64,000 bases of DNA from Stereum hirsutum FP-91666 SS1. Its lineage: Eukaryota > Basidiomycota > Agaricomycetes > Russulales > Stereaceae. The notes under the pieces are model-generated. The model did not search any database. It was not told where the DNA came from and saw only the letters and a program-made list of their open reading frames with translations. The DNA lies in the NCBI RefSeq assembly GCF_000264905.1, contig NW_006763136.1, positions 867,646 to 931,645 on the forward strand, written 5' to 3'. The position numbers were made by a program, and so were the translations under genes. Numbering within the stretch: the first letter of the stretch is position 1; each line of letters begins with the position of its first letter. This document shows, in pieces, positions 44,860 to 55,206 of this stretch.

Positions 44860-47018
44860 CTAGGAGACTCGAGACCAATCGTCTAGCGAGCCCAAAATGG
44901 GCAACCTAAAAGAAGTACATAGCAGCCCGTAATCGCGGGCCCATACTGTGAGCGAAAGGATTATTATCTGCTTCATTGTTGGTGTAAGTTGTCGGTTCAC
45001 TTTCGCTGCGTCAACTTTATCCTGCGCCCCCTGCCGCCTTTCCCTGCCACCCTTGCGACCACGACCTTGGCCTCTTCCGTAGCCACGCCCTCGTCCATCA
45101 CCGCGTCCAAACTCAATCCTCCTCAATGGCCTTTCTACCCACTCCTTTCCCACAATATTCAGCCTCTCCCTCTCCTCCTTGTTCAACAGCCAAGGCTGCC
45201 AAACCTTCCGTATGTCCTCTCCTTCACCTCTCAACCCTCTCAACTCCGGTATCCAAGCCTTGATATACTCGCCCTTCGGATCATAATCCTTCGCTTGTTT
45301 CACCGGATTGAACGCTCTCCCTTCCCCTGCATCCTGGCCGTTCGCTCTCGGATCGTTCCCCACGCCCGCCACGTACTGCCAATTCCCCCAATTACTACAA
45401 ACATCATAGTCGACCAACATGCACTCATACCATTCCGCTCCGACCCTCCAATCGATGTAGAGATGCGACTTATGCGTAAGGAAGGACGCCACGTTCTGTC
45501 GTGCACGGTTAGAGGTGTAGCCTGTGAGTGCGAGTTCGCGTTGTGAGGCATCGACGAGTCCCATCCCTGTCGTTCCTTCGAGGAATCGGCGGATAGTATC
45601 CTGGACGGCGGGATCGGATGAAGAAGGTGATTTCCAACCAGAGATGTTGTTTGAGCCGCGGAATCCGCCCAAGGAGAAGAGCCTAGAGTTAAACTTGCGC
45701 GCGCAGAGACGCATGTAGTCCCTCCAGAGTAGTTCGAACCGCACCCAACCGGTCCCTTCGTTGATGCCCTTCCCCCATCCTTTCGCGTTCTTGCCCAACT
45801 CATCGCTTCCTTCTTCCAATTTCACGAGGTATTCATGTACCTGCCTCGCAGTGATGCACCCCAGTGCCAGCCAGGCTGAAAGCTTGGTACTATAGTCTTC
45901 GCCTAATAGCCCATTACGAGTCTGCTTGTAATTCGTCATGGCGGAGGAAGTGATGAGATGTTTGATGCGACTGTGGCCTGTCGTGGCACCGCCTGTGAAG
46001 GGGTGGCCGGAAGTTATAGGATGCGGTGGAGTTGAGGTTGGGTCGGGCATTGCATGATCGGGTTTGGCAATGAGCGGTTTGTACAGAGCCTCGATAAGTT
46101 GGGAGAGAGAAGTCGGAATTGTGAAGGGATAGGCTTGGGGCGCGATCAACGACGAAGGAGGGAGCAGTGGAAGTGAATTTGGAGTGGGCAGAGTGTGGCG
46201 TGATCTGGAATTGAGAGGCTCGACGGATTTGCGGAAGGAGGTGAAGACGTCGGGAAGGTCTTTGATATTGTCAAATGGGAGATCACGACTACAAATACAC
46301 GATCAGCAAATACGAAAGTTGGGGAATGTGGGAGAAATGCACTCACTCGTCAATCAGGTACTTCTCATCCCGCCACAATTGAAACTCGACTCCAACCCCC
46401 TCACAAACTTTCTTCACATCGCTCTCCTCTCTCTGTTCTTCTTGACCCTCCTCACCCGTCATCCAAACACCTACGACGTGACCTGCTTCATTCTCCATAA
46501 TCACATCAATCAAGCCTCTAACGACCTCTCCAACCTTCCCTACCCTTATAACAAGCCCCGACCCCTTGCCTTCCAGTCCTTCTTTGACATCCCATAAGCT
46601 CTCGGCCAAGAACTTCGCCCTATGAGGCCCACATCTCCAAAACCCAGCGACTTGACTTCGAGCCTCGGGAAAGGGAGATTTGACGGAACTATCGGTTATG
46701 AACCGTGCGCCCGTGTGTATATATTGTTTGGCTCCTCGGAGCATGCGTTCGCTTTTTTCGCGCTCGGCCCTCCCATTCTGCTTGTCTCCCATTCCTATTA
46801 CCACTGCTATTGCATCTACGCGGCCGCAATTGTTTAGAACTTCAGTTTCATCTCTATCATGACCCAGAGACCTCGAGTTGGTTGTGGGGGAAGATATAGA
46901 GTGGCAGAAGGTGTGTGTATTGTGGCGAGCGGGACGTAGATATGTGATGGAGGATGGGATTATCGGCCAGTCGGAGGTCACGGCGCAACATGTAGATGAG
47001 GATGCGGGGAGGCGACAT
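44860..47018 (-). CDS. cry-DASH: Cryptochrome DASH (photolyase/cryptochrome family)
   Basis: A blue-light and UV-A flavoprotein; the DASH class repairs CPDs in single-stranded DNA and can act in light signalling. Starts MSPPRILIYMLRRDLRLADN with the photolyase antenna fold (HLLPLYIFPHNQLE, FWRCGPHRAKFLAESLWDVK). The catalytic half has GGATTGHSRIKHLITSSAMT, YSTKLSAWLALGCITARQVH, FELLWRDYMRLCARKF, GFVD-type GLVDASQRELALTGYTSNRA and RQNVASFLTHKSHLYIDWRV. The class-defining CSNWGNWQYVAGVGNDPR, RAFNPVKQAKDYDPKGEYIK and WIPEL follow. After the folded part comes an RG-rich tail (FGRGDGRGRGYGRGQGRGRK), seen in other fungal cry-DASH proteins and suggestive of RNA binding. Introns are short. The gene is convergent with nothing and lies 50 bases downstream of the MFS start. 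Confidence 0.95.
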
Positions 47019-47457
47019 ATTCTTGGTAGACGTTGGTTGATGCTGGCGGGATGGTGTCTGAGGGACGCGACCATTTGAGAGGTTGAATGTGGTGAGGCCA
47101 GAATATTTAATGGGCTGAGGTTGTCGAAGAGCGTGACGATGACGAGCATGGGTCGCGATCTGCGCCAGTAATAAATTACATACTGACAAGCGAATGATGA
47201 GGCAGACGGAATCGGACAGCTCGACGATGCGGCCAAGTTTGTGGTGATGATGTCATCCCGAGTTGTGTTCGAAATTTGCTTCCGTTGGTGGGGAACGACT
47301 GTTTGGCTCCTCATAGACACCTGGAAAGAATGAGCCGCAATACACAATGCAGAACGTTCAGCCTCACCTCTTTAGATCCGTACGGACGAGTATATACATC
47401 ATATATCACCGCGAGGAAATACCGTGGAGGACAAGTGTGCGAAAGCTGCGATACCGT
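47019..47457. other. Spacer upstream of cry-DASH
   Basis: Promoter of cry-DASH and 3' flank of the next gene; no gene seen. Confidence 0.5.
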
Positions 47458-48850
47458 TCAGGACCCAATCTTGGGTTTCTTCTTCGGTTGAGCGCGCGCC
47501 TTGCCCTTGCCTTTCATCTCTGTATCGCTCCCGACCTCGGACTGGTCCGTCTTGTCTCCTTCGACGGATCCAGTAACAGTGTTGACCGCTTGACTGTTCG
47601 TGCGTCGTCTCTTCCGTTTCCTACCTATGATCATGAAGAGACATGAGAAGCAGCTTCCAACGACACATGTGGAAGCAATATTGCCAAGGGCATGCCTCAT
47701 TGCGTACCTTTGCGTGAGGGTCTGTATTCCGGAAGAGAGGAGAGGTAGGCAAGGTCGTCAAAAGGCCGGATAGTTCCCAGCGCATCTGCGTCCGCACTCG
47801 CGAATTCGTTCGAGTGCTTTGATAGCAGAGCGGCACGGTGAGCATCTGGCAGATATGAAACAAGCTCAGCGAATTGATATCGAGAAGGGCGGCGAATCGA
47901 GGGCGGAGGAACTTACAAGGATGATCAGCCAAACCGTAAATCTTCTCCAGACGATCTTGAACGTTTTGAATCACCCTTTATTATACATGCACAGTTTGGT
48001 CAGGAGTACTATGGTGAATAATGTAAGAGAGAACGTACTGAGGGTCAACAATGCCCTCTACGCTGACGATGTTCAGGACGTGTTGCCAGGTAAGGGGCAT
48101 GAAGCGACTCTGCAGACTCTTCGAAGAAGCAGGAATATGTGATGCAATGGCAGATAACATCTGAGTAAGATGTGTCGAGGATAGAGCCTCAAGGGTTTGG
48201 GCCACATCAGGCTGAAGCTCATCCTCTGACTCGGAGTCGATGTCGTCAACATCTTCGTCGGGCTCCTGCTCACCCTCCGATGCATCCAAATCACGGACAG
48301 GCTCAAGAGGGTCACCAGGCTGATCATGAGCGTGCTCGCTCGAGACGGACCGGTGAAATGCGATAGATTGTCGAGCGAGGAAGAGGACTTCGTCTGCGAA
48401 GCCCCACTCAGGGATATGAACATCGCCGACCATAAGCGGCCACCTCGTCCACTCATCCCTTTCCATTTTCTTCTTCTTTGACCTGCTCGAACTTTTCTTC
48501 GCCTTCGCCTTGCCCTCGCCACCCATCTCATACTCAGATCCTGAGTCAGGCTTCTCAGACTCTCCCTCATCCATATTCCTCTCTGCCACTCTCGCACTGC
48601 TGCCGACATCTTCGTCGGAAAGCTCTACATCGGCAAAGTCGGTAGATCGAGGAGCGAGACTACTATCGCGTGCAGTCACGGTCGAAGCCCTAGTAGAAGA
48701 CCCAGCGTAAGGACGAGCAAGTTGCGAGGCCACATCCAAGATGTCGTTAGTCCTGAGCGCACGAAGCAGAGACGTGTATTCAGAAAGCTCAGTGTGTAAA
48801 GCGATGGGCACGAGTTTCGTCTTTTCTCGCTGCTTATCCTTTTTGGCCAT
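47458..48850 (-). CDS. Charged, probably nuclear protein (possible Pol I factor)
   Basis: Starts MAKKDKQREKTKLVPIALHT, then ELSEYTSLLRALRTNDILDV. A Ser/Asp/Glu-rich region and a Lys/Ser basic stretch (AKKSSSRSKKKK) come next, then DEWTRWPLMVGDVHIPEWGF and ADEVLFLARQSIAFHRS. An acidic stretch precedes ALSSTHLTQMLSAIASHIPA and MPLTWQHVLNIVSVEGIVDP. Later exons give VQDRLEKIYGLAD and PFDDLAYLSSLPEYRPS, and a basic C terminus (GRKRKRRRTNS ... QPKKKPKIGS) with nuclear-localisation character. I do not recognise it firmly. The WTRWPL...VPEW-type core and overall layout recall the Rrn9-like RNA polymerase I initiation factor group, but that is a guess. It lies head-to-head with RPL41, with 300 bases between the starts. 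Confidence 0.65.
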
Positions 48851-49149
48851 CGCTGTTCGCCGCCGTAGAGTTCTTCGGTCAAGTCGCGGTTCGCGTCGAA
48901 GTCACGTCGCGCTGGGGTCGCGTGCCACATGAGCAAATTTGGATGAAATTCGTGGGATAAGCTTATGTGAACAACTGTACAGTTGCCACAGGCCTCATTA
49001 CCCGACCGCTCGTCCAGGCTCCGGTTCCCCCAAGTACATCTCTCTCAACCGAATTACTTCATGTGAGTTCCCCGCACATTTGCTAAGTTTTTGCCATCTT
49101 GACTCGTTCTGATTATATATTGCTCTTGTGTGTATTTCGACGGTGTAGA

Positions 49150-49299
49150 ATGAGAGAGAAGTGGAAGAAAAAGAGGTCTCGCAGGCTCAGGCGCAAACGC
49201 CGAAAGATGCGGGCTCGTTCCAGTACGTTCCCCATGTTCAACTTGGCCCCTATTCGAACAGAGCTGACCTTATATCTATGTATCCTACCGACAGAATGA
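49150..49299 (+). CDS. RPL41: 60S ribosomal protein eL41
   Basis: A 25-residue protein, the smallest eukaryotic ribosomal protein. It starts MREKWKKKRSRRLRRKRRKM and ends RARSK. Exon 1 (49150-49222) stops after the first base of the last Lys codon. A 72-base intron (gtacgt...accgacag) leads to a five-base exon, AATGA, that completes Lys and the stop. Length, composition and terminus match the family, so the micro-exon is secure. A 5' UTR intron (gtgagttc near 49068 to tgtag at 49148) is likely, because AG sits two bases before the ATG. It shares an upstream region with the divergent gene at 48850. Confidence 0.95.
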   Translation: MREKWKKKRSRRLRRKRRKMRARSSTFPMFNLAPIRTELTLYLCILPTE

Positions 49300-50975
49300 T
49301 CAACTCGCCAAAGAATAGTCCATCGCCATAGCGCTCTCTCCGACTTCACCTGCGCACTACTCAGCCCCTAAGTGCATTCTTCACCGAAGTCCAGCTCACT
49401 GCTGGGCGTGCCGCGAAGGGGTGGCGGAGTCGTTGGGAGGTTCGAAAAAACCCCAAGAATGTCAGAAGTTACGGTCGTTTTGTATTCGTTGTTCTCCGAC
49501 TATGATGATCATGATGCTGTATTTCTGCCTTCATTTCTTCGCGTGCACTTTAGTCGGCTTCAACACTTTTCGACACTTTTCACAGACAGGAAGTATCTGA
49601 ACGTACAATAAAGGTCGTTGTGAATGTGCTTCGTCTCAACACTTTCCTTGTCGTCTCCGTTGGCCATGTTCGTTGCGTCGCAGCGTCGTCGCTGTTCACC
49701 CGAGTATGATGTCATATGTCGGTACTTGGAGGTGTTGATTTTTCTCCTATTCTTCGCGTCGCATATGCGCAGTCGTTGACGATAGCTGCCCCTGCGCAGT
49801 TAAGAATGGAGAACGCCCTTGTTCAAGGACGTTATTGAGGCTACGGTCATTGCATTTCTCCGTTTGCGGTTTATTCATTGACCGTCGGCCCCCAGTCTGA
49901 CGAGTGATGGTATCTAATATATAATGGGAGAGCAGTGTCTCACGGTCTAAAAATGGCAACTGCCGTTTATGGTCGTTCTGCGATGGTGGCACTGTGGCGT
50001 CTTTCCGTCTCTTTCTTGGTATTTTTCTCTCTACCTCAGAGGCATATGGACTGCGGCCCAATCAACGGGGAGCGAGATTTAAAAGACTCTACGTACATGT
50101 TGATTTGATGTATCCGTTATTGTCACTGTGGGTAGCCACACTGGCGAGGTTCGGTGGGCGAGGTGGCACATATGCTGTGGTAAGTATTTCGTTTTTGTGT
50201 TCTCGCGATACGAGGCATGCACCGGCAGTAGCTCTATCTACTCCTCACCAGAGCAATGGGAATCTACCAATACTTCGTAATACTCCAAGTGATTGGAAAC
50301 ATGTGCAGTTACAGTGCCACTGGCCCAACGATGGTGGGGGTCGACGTCGCGAGGAAATGGGTCACGTTCAGGATAGCATTGTCGTAGGCTTTATACGGGA
50401 ATTTATTGGCTTGACCTTCGAGTTGTATCAATCATCGAATGTCCAAAGAGAACGGTCAATATTTGTGCGCGAGCACGGGTAACTGCTAGTTGAGTCACTA
50501 ATACAGTACTATAAAGAAGGCCAAAGCGCTTGGATGACTATCCATGCGCGCAGGGTGGATGTCGACGGTGATCGCTGCAGCCGCCCGACGGTGTCTCCAC
50601 ACCATCTGGGCACATCAATAATGTTTCTGTTCCCGGAGACTGCCGCTGGTACCTTTCAATTGTCCCCAACTTGTGCCAACTTGTGACGAAACAGACAATG
50701 ATGTGCCCACCGCCGGCACGACCCCTCTGACACGCCAGACGGCACATTGAAAGGCACAAGCGGTGGGTGTACGGGTGACAAAGCGTTGCTGATCGCTGGC
50801 GTGGACCAAGCGTAGGACAAAGCTTCGCGCCACCCGAAAGGTAGAAGATGGCACGGAACGTTTACATCCAGACAAAGGACAAGGCCCAAGGCCTGTATAT
50901 AATGCGCTGTCCGGGACTTGAGTGTTGTAGAGCCATTACAATCAGTCCACCGAATACTCCTGCACACAACCTAAC
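49300..50975. other. Intergenic, 1.7 kb; no gene supported
   Basis: A + strand open frame of 162 codons (49994-50482) has no motif and atypical composition. A TATA-like box (ctgtatataatgc near 50895) lies 75-80 bases upstream of the next gene. Confidence 0.45.
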
Positions 50976-51487
50976 ATGTCTACCGTAAGTGTTCGTTCAC
51001 AGGCTGTAAGGTTGCGACTTAGAGCTAATCAATATGCCATCGCAGAAAACCGAGACTGACTCTAATAACCGTCCGATTGGCATCGGCAGGCAGTTGAGCC
51101 TGTGGGTGAAGCAGAGTACATTCCTACCTAACGGTCCGTCTATTCGTCGTTTGTCTTCTACGCTCTCCCTTCTTTGAGGCTCACGCACACACTTCCCCTT
51201 CCCCCATAGACCCAGCCCTCAACGAATGGCTCGCTCAACTGACGCCAGAAGAGCGCGATGCTCTATCGTCTGCAAAGAGCGACATAATCGGCATCCTTAA
51301 AGTCATAGAGGCATCCCTGGCTAGGTTGAGAAAGCTGGGTATACCGGAGATCATTGCTGAGTGCAAGGACTCTGATAATGATGCATACGACGAAAAGGAA
51401 TGGGAGGCGCTGATCCAGGATTTCTTTTGGGGGTCGACTATCGAGCCCAGCGATAACTCTATGGAGTCCGATAAACCCTCTGTATAA
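50976..51487 (+). CDS. S-family small protein 1 (unrecognised family)
   Basis: Three exons (50976-50984, 51046-51133, 51210-51487) give 124 residues: MSTKTETDSNNRPIGIGRQL, SLWVKQSTFLPND, then PALNEWLAQLTPEERDALSS. The C-terminal part is an acidic helix-rich stretch, KEWEALIQDFFW. No known domain, signal peptide or membrane helix. It belongs with the three genes at 53.0, 54.6 and 59.1 kb because exon 3 starts at the same point and phase (a split Asp codon) followed by the same DPxxxEW...LTxxERxA pattern. Its N and C termini are otherwise unlike theirs, so it is the most distant member or a convergent resemblance. It has no L-type neighbour. Confidence 0.65.
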
Positions 51488-53001
51488 GCTGGATAGGGGT
51501 AGGGGTGCTATCTTTTCAAGTTGAGGCTCTGTTACAGTTTGTGTACACTACATCAATGTAATGAAAGGACACCGAATGAGGTTATACAAACGTGTATTCC
51601 TCTGCTTTGAGGTCTTATGAACTCGGGCTGAAGACCATCACAGTCGGTAACGAATACACGAATGTCTGTTATTTTCCTGCCTTCTCCTGCTCGCTGAGTG
51701 TTTGGGCCACACTGGTGGCACTGATACGAGTAAGTTATGTACCGGCAATCGCCGACGTAGTGTTCCTTCAAGTTTTCTCGTCAGCTCCTTGTTCTCATCC
51801 AACTCGTCGTCAATCTACGATTCTTCAGAGGGACGAGTAGTCTATCAGTGGCGTATTCTCCATCACGCTCTTTCCTTCAGCCCACTCATTGGATAGTCGT
51901 GGGCGTATTACCCGCTGCGAACCATGATCATTCCAAACCCGCATACGTTCGACTTGCGTGCGACGTCCCTCGTTCCTTATACTTTGCGGACCTCAAGGTT
52001 TTCTATGCTTTTGACAATACCTTCCCTTGTTGCCTCTCTCCTCACATTGTCACCCGTGGCTTCCCGCAACGCTTGTTTCTACTGGCACTCGTGGGCTATG
52101 CATTGCGTCAGCTATGGCCGGCGATAAATTTCCTTTCCGCATCGGTATCCGTCTGAAATGATAACTGACACTATAACCCATCCTTGCATATCCATCCCTT
52201 CTATATACTCACACGTTCATCTCTCACTGCTCGTGGTCAATAATGCAGGCACGTCTAAGTAACGACGATCCACATTGTGGCATCGGGAACTCGAGCTCTC
52301 CTCCCGGCAACGGCCGGCTTCCCGCTCGAGGTCTTCAATTGTTCGACGTCGTGCGAGTTGTCTCTTGATGTTCATTTTCGAGCAATCCGAAGCCTGAGCG
52401 CTGAGCTCGGAGCTCCATCTCCATAATTAATCGATCATCTCTCCTTCAAGATTCCGTGTTGAGAATGACTTCCGTCGGTGGAACACGCGCATTGAGTCGC
52501 AGAGTCCGAGCCCGCGCCTCCAATTGTTCGACGTCGTTCTTCTTCGGCTATGTAGAGCTGTGCGGAATACGGGTCTTCTGCGCTTTGACAATACTTCTTT
52601 TGTATTTCAGCTCCTGACTATGTTCTCTTCAAGCCACCTTGTCGAGAGGAGCCTCTATCGGTCGGAACACGCAGTGGGTCGCCGCCGCATGTCTTTCCGG
52701 GTCTCTGCCTCTAATTGTTCGGTGTCGTCCTTCTCAGGCTATGAACGGCTGTTCGAGCTTTAGGCCTTTTGTGTGGAGCCTAGAGGCATCGCAACACAAA
52801 AGACACTTGGCTCGTACGGTTGCTAGACGATGAGGCCAATTCCCCTCCTTGTTGTGATGCGACTGCAGAAAAAGTCAAACCTCGTCGCATTAACAACTAA
52901 ATCTTGTCATCACGAACGATGTCGTTAGCACCCACCATCATTCTATATCTCTTGCGCATCTATCTTGAAACCTCAGCTCTACTACAACCCATACCCTTGC
53001 A
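51488..53001. other. Spacer with repeated promoter-like motifs; no gene
   Basis: Contains three copies of the TTGTTCGACGTCG-type motif (see repeat entry) and repeated tctgcgctttgacaatac-like words at about 52008 and 52573. Short open frames here are not convincing. Confidence 0.5.
52338..52730 (+). repeat. Three copies of the ATTGTTCGACGTCG motif upstream of S gene 2
   Basis: Copies at 52338-52351 and 52523-52536, and a variant (ATTGTTCGGTGTCG) at 52714-52727. The core CGACGTCG is palindromic. Each copy is embedded in diverged repeats of about 185 bp that also share gcctc.aattg and a following tatg/gctatg word. Confidence 0.75.
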
Positions 53002-53568
53002 ATGTCCGACTCGCCCGAGATCATTGAGAGTTCGGGATTGACGATGCCTAAGGTCAGTCATCCGCTCTCGGGAGGTTCAATCTGGAAGTGCTTGGCTTAC
53101 AGCGTGATTATGGGCCATTTGCCAGTGAACTTGGTCGCGAGCTTTATCGGAAGTTGTTCTCATTCCCTCCAAGAGGTGGGCCTCTAAAGGTTTTTGCGTG
53201 GGCTTAATCAGACTGGTTGATGAGTTGATGATTTAGATCCTGCGAGGGACGAATGGATAAAGGGGTTGACGGAAGCTGAGCGTGATGCATTTATTGCTGA
53301 GGTAGATCGAGAGTTCAAGCGAGCTGAAGAGGAGAATCGAACATCCGTGCCCCGGCGATACTGGTCGTACACGAAGAACGTCTGTGGCCGTGATAAGGAC
53401 GCTATGGCCTGGGAGTATGGGGTCATGGATGGTAATTAGGCGGAAGTGCGGATGCGCAGAGCGCAGGAGAGACAAGCAGAGGGTTTTCAGACCGCGACGC
53501 AGAGCGGATCTAGTGGAGTTGTACGAGACTTGAAGGTCCTGCAAGCCCGAGCTTCCAAGGGACGTTAG
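53002..53568 (+). pseudogene. S-family small protein 2, with an in-frame TAG
   Basis: Exons 53002-53052, 53103-53175 and from 53237. Reads MSDSPEIIESSGLTMPKRDY, GPFASELGRELYRKLFSFPP, DPARDEWIKGLTEAERDAFI, AEVDREFKRAEEENRTSVPR, RYWSYTKNVCG and AWEYGVMDGN. A TAG stop at 53437-53439 then sits where gene 4 has TGG (Trp). Downstream the frame stays open and conserved (VRMRRAQERQAE...) to the family terminus ASKGR at 53568. So this is either a one-base nonsense mutant or a shortened but still expressed protein of about 106 residues. It is closest to S gene 4. Confidence 0.75.
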
Positions 53569-54569
53569 GTGTGTGAGTTCATGTGCATGCAGGTTCATGA
53601 TATTGTACCACACAAAGATGCAGATTCACTGATTCAGATGGGTCACTCTGGCAGAAATGAATGTTTGGCAGCGCACACGTGAGGATTTGTAGTTATGCGT
53701 TTGTAAGTCTTTCTAGACGACTATCTTTCTTCCAAGGTACCCTTGAGGGACCTTGTCGAGAAGGTCTTTCATGAGTACAGATCTGTAGACATGTGCAAAA
53801 CACCAGCTGGCGGAAAGGTCCGATCCTCGAGCTCTTATTGTTCGACGTCGTCTTCCGCTGCTTGAGGCTATGCACGTGTTGCCGAGCGCCCGAAGGCTTT
53901 CTGCGTTTGACAATACCCCTTTGGAAGGCCACGTCTTCGTATCATCTGGGAGTCTTTGCAGCTCGCGTCAGTGACTATGGCCGTGCTCCGCTTATAATTA
54001 CTGTAGGTTGTACGAACGAACGTACATTTCTTTCAAGCTACTTCTATAAGGATACCCATGCGTTTTGTCGAACAATATCAGTCGTTTCTGGGTGTTTCGG
54101 CGCATGGCAACTGGAAACTACGAAGCGAGCGAGGAATTCGAGCACAGCACCACAACACAAAAGACCTAGGTTGCTAGACGATGCTACCCCCCTCCTTATT
54201 GTACTCTATTGCGTATGAAAACGTAGAAAAGACTCGCCTCTCATTGTTGCGTTGAGTAGATACCCTCCGGCGACGTCTTCACTACTCATCTCTTTACTGT
54301 AGCTCCTCGAAGGCACGTAACTCACACTTTATCTGACTCGTAGGCAGACTTATTCGATAGAATACTAGTTCGTGCTCTTGCTATCCTTATGACTTCGATA
54401 GACTGACTGTCAACATTATATTAGTAGTAAGAGACTACGTCTTCGACATCTGAGCTAGGTAGGCAAAGATCATTGTGTCGATCTTCCTTGTCGATCGACG
54501 CCACCTCAGACTCCTTTTTGCCATTGACAGTACTGTCAAGTGCCCTGCTTTATTATCATCTCGTTTTCA
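53569..54569. other. Spacer between S genes 2 and 3; no gene
   Basis: Holds one TTGTTCGACGTCG motif and a tctgcgtttgacaatac word at about 53899. Nothing coding is recognised. Confidence 0.5.
53837..53850 (+). repeat. ATTGTTCGACGTCG-type motif upstream of S gene 3
   Basis: Single exact copy (TATTGTTCGACGTCG context), about 720 bases before the ATG of S gene 3. Confidence 0.75.
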
Positions 54570-55116
54570 ATGGCTAGTTTGAAGGAAGAGAACGACGCTT
54601 TGGGATTGCCTCCACTCGAGGTGCGTGTCTCGCTCATGTCGTATCCACCGAAACTAACAAAAGACGTAGGGGAAATTTGTCAGTGAACTTGGTCGGGAGC
54701 TTTATCGGAGGTTGTTCTCCTACTCCTCTAAAGGCATGTCCGTCCCATATAGGCATCAGATGCGGATGATACTGATTCCCGCATGGTTAGATTACCGCCG
54801 TGACGAGTGGATCAAGACTCTTACGCGCGACGAGCAGGCTGCTGTCAGGGCCGAGATGGATCGAGAGTTGAAGCAGGCAGAAGAGGATGATGCAGCTTCA
54901 GATCCCACGCGGCATACATCCTCGCTGTTGAACAGGCTTTGTGGCTTCAATACGGACGCCTTAGCATGGGAATACGGCGTCATGGATGGGAACATGACAG
55001 AGTTGCGCATTCGTCAGGAGCAGGAAAGGGAGGCTAGATATTTCGAATGGTCACAAACAAGTGGTATTCCTAGGGACGTCAAAATCTTCCATATGCGAAA
55101 CTCTAAAGGACATTAG
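54570..55116 (+). CDS. S-family small protein 3
   Basis: Reads MASLKEENDALGLPPLE, then GKFVSELGRELYRRLFSYSS, then DYRRDEWIKTLTRDEQAAVR, AEMDRELKQAEEDDAASDPT, LCGFNTDALAWEYGVMDGNM and TELRIRQEQEREARYFEWSQ, ending RNSKGH: about 144 residues. No known domain; mostly charged and alpha-helical, likely soluble. Same exon layout as S2 and S4, but intron 2 begins GC (AAAG/gcatgt), so it is probably a GC-AG intron. It sits tail-to-tail with L gene 1, 90 bases between stop codons. It lacks the RRYWSY segment of S2 and S4. Confidence 0.75.
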
Positions 55117-55206
55117 ATACATAATATGTTCTACCTGTGTTGAAGATAAGTAGGCCTCACGTACAAATCGTACGTCTCTCTTTGTGCGCGCTTCGAGTCC
55201 TGAGAG

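Noticed and set aside
49994..50482. 162-codon + strand open frame
   Set aside because: No domain, odd composition, no splice-consistent neighbours; no support beyond openness.
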